Program-made: the position numbers and the translations under genes
From: an uncultured Alphaproteobacteria bacterium
Lineage (GTDB): Bacteria; Pseudomonadota; Alphaproteobacteria; CAAHEQ01; UBA3637
Length of the DNA stretch: 64,000 bases
Assembly (NCBI GenBank): GCA_947627155.1
Contig: CANQUX010000002.1
Coordinates: 1 to 64,000, forward strand
Direction: 5' to 3'
Notes under the pieces: generated by a model
Seen by the model: only the letters and a program-made list of their open reading frames with translations
Told to the model about the DNA's origin: nothing
Databases searched by the model: none
Shown here: positions 1 through 9,153 of the stretch, piece by piece
Layout of the letters: the number at the start of each line of letters is the position of its first letter
Position numbering within the stretch: position 1 is the stretch's first letter

Positions 1-149
1 AATGTCGGCTCCATATCGCTCATGAGATCCGCTTCCATTGGCAATGTAACCGCTTGATAAAGGATATTTTCTTCCATATACTCTTTTTCAAGCAAAAGAG
101 TTATATCAAGGTATTTTTGTACGGCTGCTTTTAATTCTCTGATGTTCAT
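1..149 (-). CDS. Partial unknown protein, N-terminus only
   Basis: An open frame starts at an ATG whose complement is at 147-149 and runs off the left edge of the window, giving about 49 residues (MNIRELKAAVQKYLDI...). It is rich in Glu, Leu and Lys and predicted helical. It is too short for the ORF track. It is divergent from the WYL regulator, with a 141-bp shared intergenic region, so the two may be co-regulated. I do not recognise the family. Confidence 0.5.
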   Translation of the reverse strand, partial: MNIRELKAAVQKYLDITLLLEKEYMEENILYQAVTLPMEADLMSDMEPT

Positions 150-161
150 TTTATTCTCTCG

Positions 162-181
162 GTTCAAATATACCTTTGAAC
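162..181. promoter_or_regulatory. Palindrome GTTCAAA-N6-TTTGAAC, possible operator
   Basis: Perfect 7-bp inverted arms separated by six bases lie between the divergent partial gene and the WYL regulator. WYL-type defence regulators commonly bind palindromes near their own gene, so autoregulation is a reasonable guess. Only the palindrome itself is seen. Confidence 0.35.
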
Positions 182-232
182 GCAATAAAATGCAATTAAA
201 AAATATAATGCCATTTTTTGACGTGAATTTGA

Positions 233-261
233 TTGACATCTGAAACGAATCAAGGTAATGT
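233..261 (+). promoter_or_regulatory. Sigma70-type promoter of the WYL regulator
   Basis: TTGACA, a 17-base spacer, then TAATGT, about 30 bases before the start codon at 291. A GGAG Shine-Dalgarno sits near 280. The -35 box is a perfect consensus. Confidence 0.6.
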
Positions 262-290
262 ATCAACTATCGTAGGAATGGAGCCGAAAA

Positions 291-1238
291 ATGTATAAAA
301 AAACACAAACGCTCACTGACTTGATTCTGTGGATGCAGGATAGCGCTGACGGTGTGTCAATTAAAGACATTATGGGGAAATTTAATGTTTCGCAGCGAAC
401 AGCTGTCAGAATGAAAGATGCTATTGCCGAAAAATATCCGCAAATTCAAGAAATAAGCGGTCGCTATAATACCAAGCGTTGGAGGCTTCCCCAAGGAACC
501 GGTAAGGAAATAATTACATTTTCAACGGAAGAAATCCATGCACTTCAAAATGCTTCCAAGCTTTTAGCAACAAAAAATATGATAGATTCCCGCTATATTG
601 ATACGGTTTTACATAAAATTAAGGCCATAATCGGTAATGATGCGGTGAACCGAATTGAACCGGATGCCGAAGCTCTGTTGGAAGCTGAGGGTTATGCCTT
701 CAGGCCCGGACCGAAAATTATCATAAATATAGAACATTTAAAGCGACTCCGTTATGCAATTATTGCCTGCAATCGCATTAAAATAAAATACGATTCCGAG
801 CACAATAAAGATTGGCGGGAGCTATTCCCTTATGGCTTTTTGTATGGAAACAAGCATTATTTAATCGCTTGGGATCCGGCAAAGCGCAAAATGTGCCATT
901 TTAACCTGAATAAAATAAAGGAAATTGAGGTTTTAAACACCTATTTTAAGCGCGATCCTCATTTCTCGCTTAAAGAATTTAGTGAACAAGCTTTTGGCGT
1001 ATATCAGGAGGAGCCCTTTGATGTAGAGTGGTTATTTGATGCTGAAGTTGCCGATTCGGCGCAGCAATACACTTTCCATCCGAAGCAAGAAACAATTCGT
1101 AATTCGGACGGCACATTGACAGTAAAGTTTAGAGCCGGCGGTGCACGCGAGATGGACTGGCATCTTTATACCTGGGGTGGTCATGTTAAAGTGATGAAAC
1201 CGGTGGATTTTGAAGAACTTCGTAAACGGAGAAATTAA
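291..1238 (+). CDS. HTH/WYL-domain transcriptional regulator
   Basis: 315 residues. Residues 1-60 form a winged helix-turn-helix (DIMGKFNVSQRTAVRMKDAI), and about 150-230 form a WYL domain (FPYGFLYGNKHYLIAWD) followed by the usual C-terminal extension. WYL proteins are ligand-sensing regulators, often of phage-defence loci, where they repress or activate in response to nucleic-acid signals. The gene lies 178 bp upstream of, and in the same direction as, the PLD-helicase gene, and has its own strong promoter. It most likely controls the downstream restriction-like genes; that role is inferred from position. DNA-binding and sensor regions both look intact. Confidence 0.85.
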   Translation: MYKKTQTLTDLILWMQDSADGVSIKDIMGKFNVSQRTAVRMKDAIAEKYPQIQEISGRYNTKRWRLPQGTGKEIITFSTEEIHALQNASKLLATKNMIDSRYIDTVLHKIKAIIGNDAVNRIEPDAEALLEAEGYAFRPGPKIIINIEHLKRLRYAIIACNRIKIKYDSEHNKDWRELFPYGFLYGNKHYLIAWDPAKRKMCHFNLNKIKEIEVLNTYFKRDPHFSLKEFSEQAFGVYQEEPFDVEWLFDAEVADSAQQYTFHPKQETIRNSDGTLTVKFRAGGAREMDWHLYTWGGHVKVMKPVDFEELRKRRN

Positions 1239-1416
1239 AGGTAGGAAAAATAAATTTATAATTTTATTGAGGATTAATAAAGTGGTTAGGTTTTATATGT
1301 TAATGTCAAAATGTGGCAGCAAAATTTGGAATAGACTTGCTTTTTTGAATAATATTGTATAAAATTACCAAAGGAGTATATGATTTATGTAAAAGTAAAG
1401 GAAAAAGGAAAAGTAA

Positions 1417-4400
1417 ATGGCCGGAAAATTAATAACTAATCAAGAAACAACATTGTCTGATTTATTTCAAAACATATTGCCTCGCAGTAAAGAAATATGT
1501 TTTTTAGTCGGGTATTTTTATTTTTCTGGTTTCCCGGAATTTTATAAAAACATAGAAAAGAATAAATTGCGCATACTAATCGGATTAGATATTGAAGTGA
1601 CTCCTCTAAACAAGGTAAGAGAATATGAACAATTTGAACGAAAACGTATGTCGAAATGTAAAGATCAACAAGACTTCTATAAGCAATTTGTTGAGTTATA
1701 CAATAGAACAAATTTTTTTGATACGCAAGAGAAACAAGAGGCATTTAAGGTTTTCTACGATAAAATAAAAGATGGCTCTTTGGAAATTAGAAAAACAGCT
1801 GAGCCTAATCATGCCAAAATGTATTTATTTGAAGAAGAGGGAAATGATCCCACTTTGCCGGGGCATATGATTGTAGGTTCTAGCAATTTATCTATACAAG
1901 GCTTAAAAAATAGGAATGAAATTAATGTTGTTTTTCATGATGTGGACTACAATGAAGGTAAAAAATTATTTGAAAAATTATGGGAAAACGCCACACCGAT
2001 TGCAGATAAAGATACCCTTGATCTTTTTGAGAAAAACGTGATGCAAAATATTTGGTTCGAAAAGATTCCATCGCCTTATATCGTTTATCTAAGGATTCTG
2101 AAAGAGTATTTTGAAATCAAATGTAAAGATGCAAATTTTAAAACTCCTCATATGATTAATAACAATTATATGGATTTTGAATATCAAACTGATGCTATTA
2201 AAAGTGGATTAGATAAAATTGATCGCCACAATGGTGTCATCATTGCTGATGTTGTTGGTTTAGGAAAAAGTATTATTGCAGCTTCAATTGCCGCAAATTT
2301 AAATTTACATGTAATTATTATTACTCCTCCTCATTTAAAATCTCAATGGGAAGATTATTGCCAAGATTTTGGAATATTTTACCGAACACACATATATACG
2401 AATGGGAAAATAGAAGATGCACTTAAAGATTTCGGTAAAGGTTCAAATCAGCAACATTTAGTCATTATTGATGAAGCACATAAGTACAGAAATCAAAAAA
2501 ATACGGATTATTTAAGATTACACCAACTATGCCAAGGAAATAAAGTTGTATTATTAACGGCTACACCTTATAACAATAGACCGCAGGATATATATGCTTT
2601 ATTGAAATTATTTCAAATTCCTGGGAAATCAACACTTAAAAATATTGATAACTTAGGAGCTCACTTTGAAGCGTTGATTGCTGAATATAATAAAGTAGAA
2701 CTGGAAGCTAAGAAAAATGATACTAAATTAGATGCTTTTAATTCAAAAGCTAAAGACATAGCTGATAAAATTCTCAACATAATATCTCCAGTTGTCATTA
2801 GAAGATCAAGAAAAGACTTGGAAATTATATCAAGATACAAAAAAGATTTAGAAAAACAGGAGATTTCATTCCCAAAGGTCAGCGATCCTGTGGTAAAAGA
2901 ATATGATTTAGGAAAAGTAGAAAATTTATATATAGAAACATTGGATGCTATTTACGAAAAAGGTAGTGATGATTTGGATATTATATCTTCCTCCAGTTAC
3001 AGAGCTGCTCGATATCAACCTTTGCAATATATAAAAGATGAAGCTCTTGAACAGATACGTAAGAAAATTGAAAAAGAAGGTATGGAATTTAATTTTTTCC
3101 AACGTTCACAGAAAAATTTGGCCAATTTCATGCGTAGATTGCTGGTACACCGTTTTGAAAGTTCTATTAGTGCATTCAAGATATCTTTAGAAAATATGAT
3201 TTCTACATCTGAAAATATTTTAAATTGGATTAGAGAAAGAAATACTATTCCAGTATATAAGCGAGGCAATCTACCAGATATTGAGGAAATGATATATACA
3301 TCTAATGATGATGCTCCAGATATGTTTGGGAAATTTGAATTAGACTATCAAATTGAAAAACTTAACGGTAAAGGACTATTTGAGATTAGTATCGATGATA
3401 TACGTCCAGAGTTTGTTGATTATATTAAAAACGACTTAAATATTTTGAATAAAATAAAAAAATCTTGGTTCGGAAAAAACAATAAAATCATAGCAGATCC
3501 TAAATTAGATAACTTTTCCGGCGAGGTTGAAAGAATGCTAACTTCAGATCCAAATAGAAAAATAGTTGTTTTTACCGAATTTGCCGATACAGCTGAATAT
3601 TTACATAAATCACTTTTAGAAAAAGGAATGCCTGTATTCCTCTATTCATCAAGAATAGCCTCAGAAAAAAACAAAAAAATAATTCGTGAAAATTTTGATG
3701 CTGGTGTTCCAAAGGCAGAACAAAAAAATGATTTTTCTATTTTAATCGCTACAGATGCAATTTCTGAAGGTTATAATTTACATCGAGCAGGAACTATCTT
3801 TAACTACGATATTCCATATAATCCAACACGTGTGATTCAACGTATTGGTCGTATAAACCGAATTAATAAAAAAGTGTTTGATGAATTATACATCTATAAC
3901 TATTTCCCATCTGTTATTGGAGAGCGGGATGTTAGAGTTAAACGTATTTCAACCATTAAAATGCGTATGATTCACGCAATTATGGGCGGTGATATGAAAA
4001 TATTAACTAAAGATGAGCAACTATTTTTCTCTGAATTTAATAAAAAAATTAGAGAATTAGAAAATGCTACAGAACAAAAATCATGGGATACAGAATATCG
4101 TGAAGAATGGGAACAAGCAAAAAACAGTTCTTATTACGAGGAGGCAATAAAAATATGTCAACGTACAAAAATTGCAAGGATTTCAACCGACAGAATGGGA
4201 GTTATTATTTTTGGAAAACGTGGTAATGAATGTATATTTAGATATTCTGATATTAATGGCAAACCACAATCTTTGCTTCCTGAAATGGCTTTGCCGATAT
4301 TTAAGGCTTTTAAAGATGAAAAAGCAGATAAAGTATCCTCAAATTTTTATAAAGTATACGATAATTTGGAAAAAAATCTTTTCAAATCGGCAGAAGTCCC

Positions 4401-4665
4401 TTTATCCAATATACGAGGAAAGGCTTTAGCACGAGTAAAGTTATGGCTTAATGAAAATACTTGTAATAATGAAGATTACTTAAATATACTGCAACAAGTA
4501 ATAGAGCTAGATGGATTACCTGATTATTCTAAAATATGTAGTGCAAAAAAATATGAAGATGTACAAAAAATTATATCAATACATTATTTGGAAAAAATTA
4601 TAGATGCTTCTAATAAAATTGATGAAGAACCTGAAAATGTTATCCTAGCGGAGGAATTTAAATGA
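1417..4665 (+). CDS. PLD-nuclease / SNF2-type helicase fusion (restriction-like motor)
   Basis: 1082 residues. The N-terminal third is a phospholipase-D-like nuclease with one HKD-type motif (HAKMYLFEEE... then GSSNLS), so it would need to dimerise to form an active site. From about residue 250 it is a superfamily 2 helicase: Walker A-like DVVGLGKSII, DEAH box VIIDEAHKYRN, motif III LLTATPYNN, and motif VI QRIGRINRIN. Such fusions occur next to Eco57I-type methyltransferases in restriction-like and DISARM-like systems, where the motor translocates on unmodified DNA and the nuclease cuts. Its stop overlaps the methyltransferase start by ATGA, so the two are translationally coupled. A weak promoter (TTGCTT, TAAAAT) lies near 1337-1365. 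Function is inferred from domains and context. Confidence 0.85.
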   Translation: MAGKLITNQETTLSDLFQNILPRSKEICFLVGYFYFSGFPEFYKNIEKNKLRILIGLDIEVTPLNKVREYEQFERKRMSKCKDQQDFYKQFVELYNRTNFFDTQEKQEAFKVFYDKIKDGSLEIRKTAEPNHAKMYLFEEEGNDPTLPGHMIVGSSNLSIQGLKNRNEINVVFHDVDYNEGKKLFEKLWENATPIADKDTLDLFEKNVMQNIWFEKIPSPYIVYLRILKEYFEIKCKDANFKTPHMINNNYMDFEYQTDAIKSGLDKIDRHNGVIIADVVGLGKSIIAASIAANLNLHVIIITPPHLKSQWEDYCQDFGIFYRTHIYTNGKIEDALKDFGKGSNQQHLVIIDEAHKYRNQKNTDYLRLHQLCQGNKVVLLTATPYNNRPQDIYALLKLFQIPGKSTLKNIDNLGAHFEALIAEYNKVELEAKKNDTKLDAFNSKAKDIADKILNIISPVVIRRSRKDLEIISRYKKDLEKQEISFPKVSDPVVKEYDLGKVENLYIETLDAIYEKGSDDLDIISSSSYRAARYQPLQYIKDEALEQIRKKIEKEGMEFNFFQRSQKNLANFMRRLLVHRFESSISAFKISLENMISTSENILNWIRERNTIPVYKRGNLPDIEEMIYTSNDDAPDMFGKFELDYQIEKLNGKGLFEISIDDIRPEFVDYIKNDLNILNKIKKSWFGKNNKIIADPKLDNFSGEVERMLTSDPNRKIVVFTEFADTAEYLHKSLLEKGMPVFLYSSRIASEKNKKIIRENFDAGVPKAEQKNDFSILIATDAISEGYNLHRAGTIFNYDIPYNPTRVIQRIGRINRINKKVFDELYIYNYFPSVIGERDVRVKRISTIKMRMIHAIMGGDMKILTKDEQLFFSEFNKKIRELENATEQKSWDTEYREEWEQAKNSSYYEEAIKICQRTKIARISTDRMGVIIFGKRGNECIFRYSDINGKPQSLLPEMALPIFKAFKDEKADKVSSNFYKVYDNLEKNLFKSAEVPLSNIRGKALARVKLWLNENTCNNEDYLNILQQVIELDGLPDYSKICSAKKYEDVQKIISIHYLEKIIDASNKIDEEPENVILAEEFK

Positions 4666-7600
4666 GATTAGATCAAGCATATGATAGAAATGAATTTGTA
4701 AATTTTATTGTTGATTTTCTTCCAGATGATTTTGAAATTAACGAAACAAGTATTTCCTATTCTCATGGAATTATTAAAAGCATTGTAAGATTAGGAAAGT
4801 GCACTAATAGCTTAAAAAAAATAGAAGTTTTTGAAGTGACACACTCCTCAATTTCTGATGCTAGAATCACATTATCACGAGAAATATTCAAATACATGCG
4901 TCAAAATGCAATAGAATATGCGTTAGTGGCTTTTATTTCTGAAAATTCAAAATCTGTCTATAGATTATCCTTTATTACAATGGCTCCAAAAGATAATAAT
5001 GGAAAGTTAGAATTTGAACATTCCAATCCAAAGCGTTTTTCCTTTTTACTTGGCGAAAATCAACATACTAGAACCCCTCAAAATTATCTGATAGATAGAG
5101 GTAAGATTCAAAGTCTTGATGATCTCAAAAATAGATTTTCAATTGAGGTACTCACTAAGGATTTCTACGATGAATTATTCAAGTGGTATGAAAATGCGAT
5201 AAACGTTTTTGTACCGTATCCCCCAACTGATACAAAAAAAGAAGAACATATTATTCGACTTATAACCCGTTTAATGTTTGTTTGGTTTATAAAACAGAAA
5301 AATTTGGTTCCGGAAAGCCTTTTTGATGAAAATGAACTTACAAGTATATTAAAAAATTTCAATCCAAATGATACTACAAGTAGCACATATTACAATGCAA
5401 TTTTACAAAACTTATTTTTTGCTACATTAAACTGTGAGATAGAGGATCGTCAGTTTTCATCTGATAGTACTGAATCTTTTAGAGGATATGATAATGATTA
5501 TAGAATTAAAACAAAATATCGGGACAACAATAGGCAATCATATTTTATTAAGTCTCACGAAGAAATAATCAAATTATTTGAAAGCGTACCTTTCCTGAAT
5601 GGTGGTTTATTTGAATGTCTTACCCGTGAGGAAGACGATTCTATACCGGATGATGGTTTTAGTCGTGATAAAAATAAACGAGCATTCGTGCCTAATAATA
5701 TCTTCTTTGATAAGAATACTGGCATTATATCTATTTTTAAAAAGTATAATTGGACAATCGAAGAAAACTCACCGGCTGATATCGAAGTTGCATTAGATCC
5801 TGAACTGCTTGGCAAGGTCTTTGAAAACCTATTGGGTACCTATAATCCAGAAACAAGAGAAACCGCAAGAAAAGATTCCGGATCATTTTATACTCCACGC
5901 CAAATTGTTCAATATATGACAGATGAAAGCCTTACCGCCTGTTTAGCAAAAAACATAGACGGGAATAATAACAAAGCATACCGTTTAATATCATCTCTTG
6001 ATTTACCTGATGATATTAAGAACGATACAGAATACTGCGAAAAAGTGGTTGATGTTTTACAAAATATTAAAGTTTTGGATCCGGCATGTGGCTCTGGAGC
6101 ATTCCCAATGGGATTATTAAATCGCATTGTTGAAATTGTGTGTAAAATAAAACCAGACATTAATAAATATAATTTAAAGCTAAATCTAATTGAAAATTGT
6201 ATTTATGGCGTTGATATTCAAACAATCGCTATTCAAATTTCAAAATTACGGTGCTTTATCTCGCTTATTTGTGAACAAGACCGCAATAATGATAAAGCGG
6301 ATAATTATGGCATCCATCCACTACCAAACTTAGAAACAAAATTTGTGGCAGCAAATACTTTAGTATCACTTAATAAAAGTGTATCGGATGAAATGAAATT
6401 CCCGGATGAGACACTTGATAAATTAAAGAAAGATTTATATGAAATACGTGTTCATCAAATGATTAAGGTTCCGTCCTATAAAAAGAAGAAAGATCTTCGC
6501 AAAAAGGACAAAGAATTATGTAAACAACTGACCTTATTTGTATTTAACAGATTAGCTACTCCTAATCAAGAGCGTATAAATATGTGCCAAAAAGAAATAG
6601 AAGCAAAAGAAAAAGAAAAAAAGAACTATATAGGAAGTAAATATGAAACAATAACTGAAAAACGGTTTTTGTTTGATGCTCTTGAACCACAACAAACCTT
6701 TACAATTGATGTCAACAAGCAAAAACGTGATAAACTTGATAGTGATATCAAAAGACTTTACGAAACTATTAAGAAAGAGAAAAATAAAGCTTCATCATCT
6801 CAAACAGAACAGGAAATTAGACGACTCATAGAGTGGGATCCTTATAAACCAACCGTATCTTCTGACTTTTTTGATGCTCATTGGATGTTTAATATCCAAG
6901 ATGGATTTGATATTGTTATCGGCAATCCTCCGTATGTTCAACTTCAAAAATTACCAGAGCCGATAAAAACTGTTTATAAAAATCAACAGTATATGTCTTT
7001 TAATTCAATGGGAGATTTATACTGTTTATTCTACGAAAGAGGTATTCAACTACTCAAAGAAAAGGGGATTTTATGTTATATTACCTCAAATAAGTGGATG
7101 AGAGCTGGATATGGGGAAGCTTTGCGTTCATTTTTTTTAAAGTGCAATCCGACCCTTTTAATTGATTTAGGTGCTAATGTTTTTTCAAGTGCAACTGTTG
7201 ACACCAATATATTACTTGTCGAGAAAAAAGGGTATGATAAAAAAACGCTTTCATGTACTCTATTAGACCGTCAACAAGAAATGAGCGTTTTTGTTCGACA
7301 GAATGCCATAGAGATGGAATACACAAAAGATGCCTGGGCAATCCTTAACCCAATTGAACAGTCAATTAAAGCTAAAATTGAGAAATATGGTACTCCACTC
7401 AAGAAGTGGGATATCTCAATTAATTATGGTATCAAAACTGGTTGTAACGAAGCTTTTATAATCACAGGGGAGAAGCGAAAAGAGTTAGTAGCAGAGGATC
7501 CAAAATCTGACGAGATTATACGACCGATTTTACGCGGCAGGGATATTAAACGATATGGATACGAATTCGCTGATTTGTGGTTAATTGCGACTTTCCCGAG

Positions 7601-8159
7601 CAAACATTACAATATAGATGATTATCCGGCTGTAAAAAAATGGCTTCAATCTTTCGGAAAAAAGTTAGAACAAACCGGAGAAGAATATATTGATGAGTAT
7701 GGAAAGAAGCAAAAATGTCGAAAAAAAACGAATAACAAATGGTTTGAAACACAAGATAGTATAGCTTATTGGAACGATTTTTCTAGACAGAAAATAATGT
7801 ATAGTGAAATTGTTTATGCACCTCAATTTTTTCTCGATAAGGATGGCATGTTTTATCCAGAAGCAACAAGTTTTATTATGACAGGAGATAAACTGGAATA
7901 CTTATTAATAGCCTTACATTCAAAACTGCTAGTATACGCATTTAAAACTTTTTATGCAGGAGGTGGATTAGGAGAAACGGGTTATCGATATAAGAAAGCA
8001 TTTTTAGAAAAATTACCAGTATATCATGTATCTGATAAAGAGTTTGAGACCTGTAAAAACATGCTAAACAAAAAGAATTTTAGCGAATTTGAAAAATTTT
8101 TATCATCTGTTTACAAATTATCAGAAGAAGAAATTACTTTTGTTGAGAAGTTGTCTTAA
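4662..8159 (+). CDS. Eco57I-family adenine-specific DNA methyltransferase with switchable TRD
   Basis: 1165 residues. It should transfer methyl groups from SAM to adenine in a specific DNA site, protecting host DNA from its nuclease-helicase partner. Visible parts: an N-terminal nuclease-like fold (about 1-160, with IEVFEVTHSS where an ExK would be expected, so probably inactive); gate motif FYTPRQIVQYMTDESL; SAM-binding motif I VLDPACGSGAFPMG near 470; catalytic motif IV NPPYVQL near 755; and a C-terminal target-recognition region from about 900 (IRPILRGRDIKRYGYEFADLWLI). Residues 1-873 are fixed; the part from codon 874 (MSVFVRQ) lies in an inverted repeat and can probably be exchanged with the cassette at 8134-9063. 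Overlaps the helicase gene by four bases. Confidence 0.9.
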   Translation: MRLDQAYDRNEFVNFIVDFLPDDFEINETSISYSHGIIKSIVRLGKCTNSLKKIEVFEVTHSSISDARITLSREIFKYMRQNAIEYALVAFISENSKSVYRLSFITMAPKDNNGKLEFEHSNPKRFSFLLGENQHTRTPQNYLIDRGKIQSLDDLKNRFSIEVLTKDFYDELFKWYENAINVFVPYPPTDTKKEEHIIRLITRLMFVWFIKQKNLVPESLFDENELTSILKNFNPNDTTSSTYYNAILQNLFFATLNCEIEDRQFSSDSTESFRGYDNDYRIKTKYRDNNRQSYFIKSHEEIIKLFESVPFLNGGLFECLTREEDDSIPDDGFSRDKNKRAFVPNNIFFDKNTGIISIFKKYNWTIEENSPADIEVALDPELLGKVFENLLGTYNPETRETARKDSGSFYTPRQIVQYMTDESLTACLAKNIDGNNNKAYRLISSLDLPDDIKNDTEYCEKVVDVLQNIKVLDPACGSGAFPMGLLNRIVEIVCKIKPDINKYNLKLNLIENCIYGVDIQTIAIQISKLRCFISLICEQDRNNDKADNYGIHPLPNLETKFVAANTLVSLNKSVSDEMKFPDETLDKLKKDLYEIRVHQMIKVPSYKKKKDLRKKDKELCKQLTLFVFNRLATPNQERINMCQKEIEAKEKEKKNYIGSKYETITEKRFLFDALEPQQTFTIDVNKQKRDKLDSDIKRLYETIKKEKNKASSSQTEQEIRRLIEWDPYKPTVSSDFFDAHWMFNIQDGFDIVIGNPPYVQLQKLPEPIKTVYKNQQYMSFNSMGDLYCLFYERGIQLLKEKGILCYITSNKWMRAGYGEALRSFFLKCNPTLLIDLGANVFSSATVDTNILLVEKKGYDKKTLSCTLLDRQQEMSVFVRQNAIEMEYTKDAWAILNPIEQSIKAKIEKYGTPLKKWDISINYGIKTGCNEAFIITGEKRKELVAEDPKSDEIIRPILRGRDIKRYGYEFADLWLIATFPSKHYNIDDYPAVKKWLQSFGKKLEQTGEEYIDEYGKKQKCRKKTNNKWFETQDSIAYWNDFSRQKIMYSEIVYAPQFFLDKDGMFYPEATSFIMTGDKLEYLLIALHSKLLVYAFKTFYAGGGLGETGYRYKKAFLEKLPVYHVSDKEFETCKNMLNKKNFSEFEKFLSSVYKLSEEEITFVEKLS
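7279..7403 (+). repeat. Left inverted repeat of the TRD switch, inside the methyltransferase gene
   Basis: 125 bases, identical to the reverse complement of 8941-9065 by base-by-base reading. It covers the two bases before codon 874 and the first 41 codons of the variable part (MSVFVRQ... to GTPLK). Beyond 7403 the copies diverge (AAGTGG here, GACTGG in the other), and before 7279 they differ at once. The frame is the same in both copies, so recombination here gives in-frame chimeras. Confidence 0.92.
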
Positions 8160-8940
8160 CAATAAGTTGTATTTCCTCTTTGCTAAGCTTGTAAATTGTA
8201 TATAAATATTGATCTATTTGATTTTCTAAATCTTTTGTATCAGCTGAACAATTGTTAGTTTTTAACTGATTTATTTGCTCTACAAGATGAATAATTTTTG
8301 ATTGTATATCTGATGAAGTATTTAAGATTGGAAACTTTATAAAAATGTCTTTTTGAGCAATTGTTGTAGCTCCTCCTAAAGAATTCATTGATATACAACC
8401 AAAATAATAACATATCTTTGAATTTAATAAACCTAACAAAAATTTTAAATCAAGTTTATCAGTCCATATAAAATATTCATTGCTACTTAAAAAACATCCA
8501 TTATTATCAAAAGCAAATGATCCTTTTCGAAATTGACCATAAACAATTTTCTGTCTAGAAAAATCGTTCGTATAAGCACAACTACGTAATTCCCACCAAT
8601 AATCACCTTTATCATCCCTATTTATAAGACCTTTACCTTTTGTTTTAGCATTTGAGACTTGCATGAAATGCTTATATATTGCAGGATATTTTGATTTAAT
8701 AAATTCCTCCGGGGGTGTTTTTCCGCGGTGTTTATTGGTAAAACCGCATTCTATATTTATTAACCACAAATCAGCAAATTCATAACCATATCGTTTAATA
8801 TCCCTGCCGCGTAAAATCGGTCGTATAATCTCGTCAGATTTTGGATCCTCTGCTATTAACTCTTTTCGTTTTTCTCCGGATATGATAAATGCTTCATTAC
8901 AACCTGTCAAAATACCTCTATATATACTAATATCCCAGTC
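7404..8940. mobile_element. Predicted invertible DNA segment carrying two opposed TRD cassettes
   Basis: About 1.54 kb between the 125-bp inverted repeats. The expressed cassette (plus strand, stop at 8159) and the silent one (minus strand, stop at 8134) face each other tail to tail and overlap by 26 bp at their ends. Inversion would put the silent cassette in frame behind methyltransferase codons 1-873 and silence the present one. No start codon with a ribosome site is needed for the silent cassette. Inversion is inferred; only one orientation is seen in this sequence. Confidence 0.85.
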
Positions 8941-9063
8941 CTTGAGTGGAGTACCATATTTCTCAATTTTAGCTTTAATTGACTGTTCAATTGGGTTAAG
9001 GATTGCCCAGGCATCTTTTGTGTATTCCATCTCTATGGCATTCTGTCGAACAAAAACGCTCAT
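8134..9063 (-). CDS. Silent alternative target-recognition cassette of the methyltransferase
   Basis: 309 codons that begin with the same 41 residues as the expressed methyltransferase from codon 874. They then keep its framework (TGCNEAFIISGEKRKEL; RPILRGRDIKRYGYEFADLW) but differ completely in the recognition part (SKYPAIYKHF, SCAYTNDFSRQKI, GGATTIAQKD). It has no SAM-binding or NPPY motif and no convincing Shine-Dalgarno before its ATG, so by itself it is not an enzyme. It is best read as a stored C-terminus, used after inversion to give an 1182-residue methyltransferase with another DNA target. The C-terminal region has a helical dimerisation-type stretch (IIHLVEQINQLKTNN). Confidence 0.88.
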   Translation of the reverse strand: MSVFVRQNAIEMEYTKDAWAILNPIEQSIKAKIEKYGTPLKDWDISIYRGILTGCNEAFIISGEKRKELIAEDPKSDEIIRPILRGRDIKRYGYEFADLWLINIECGFTNKHRGKTPPEEFIKSKYPAIYKHFMQVSNAKTKGKGLINRDDKGDYWWELRSCAYTNDFSRQKIVYGQFRKGSFAFDNNGCFLSSNEYFIWTDKLDLKFLLGLLNSKICYYFGCISMNSLGGATTIAQKDIFIKFPILNTSSDIQSKIIHLVEQINQLKTNNCSADTKDLENQIDQYLYTIYKLSKEEIQLIVKTTSQQK

Positions 9064-9065
9064 TT
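8941..9065 (-). repeat. Right inverted repeat of the TRD switch
   Basis: Exact reverse complement of 7279-7403. It forms the 5' end of the silent cassette, 88 bp from the invertase start codon. Exact identity over 125 bp, while the cassettes behind it are strongly diverged, is what recent or ongoing exchange would leave. Confidence 0.92.
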
Positions 9066-9153
9066 ATTATAGCCTATATTTGTCTAGAAAAATTTATCAG
9101 TTTCCAGATATAAAATATATGTATTTTTAATTTATTTTTAGAAAGGATAAAAT

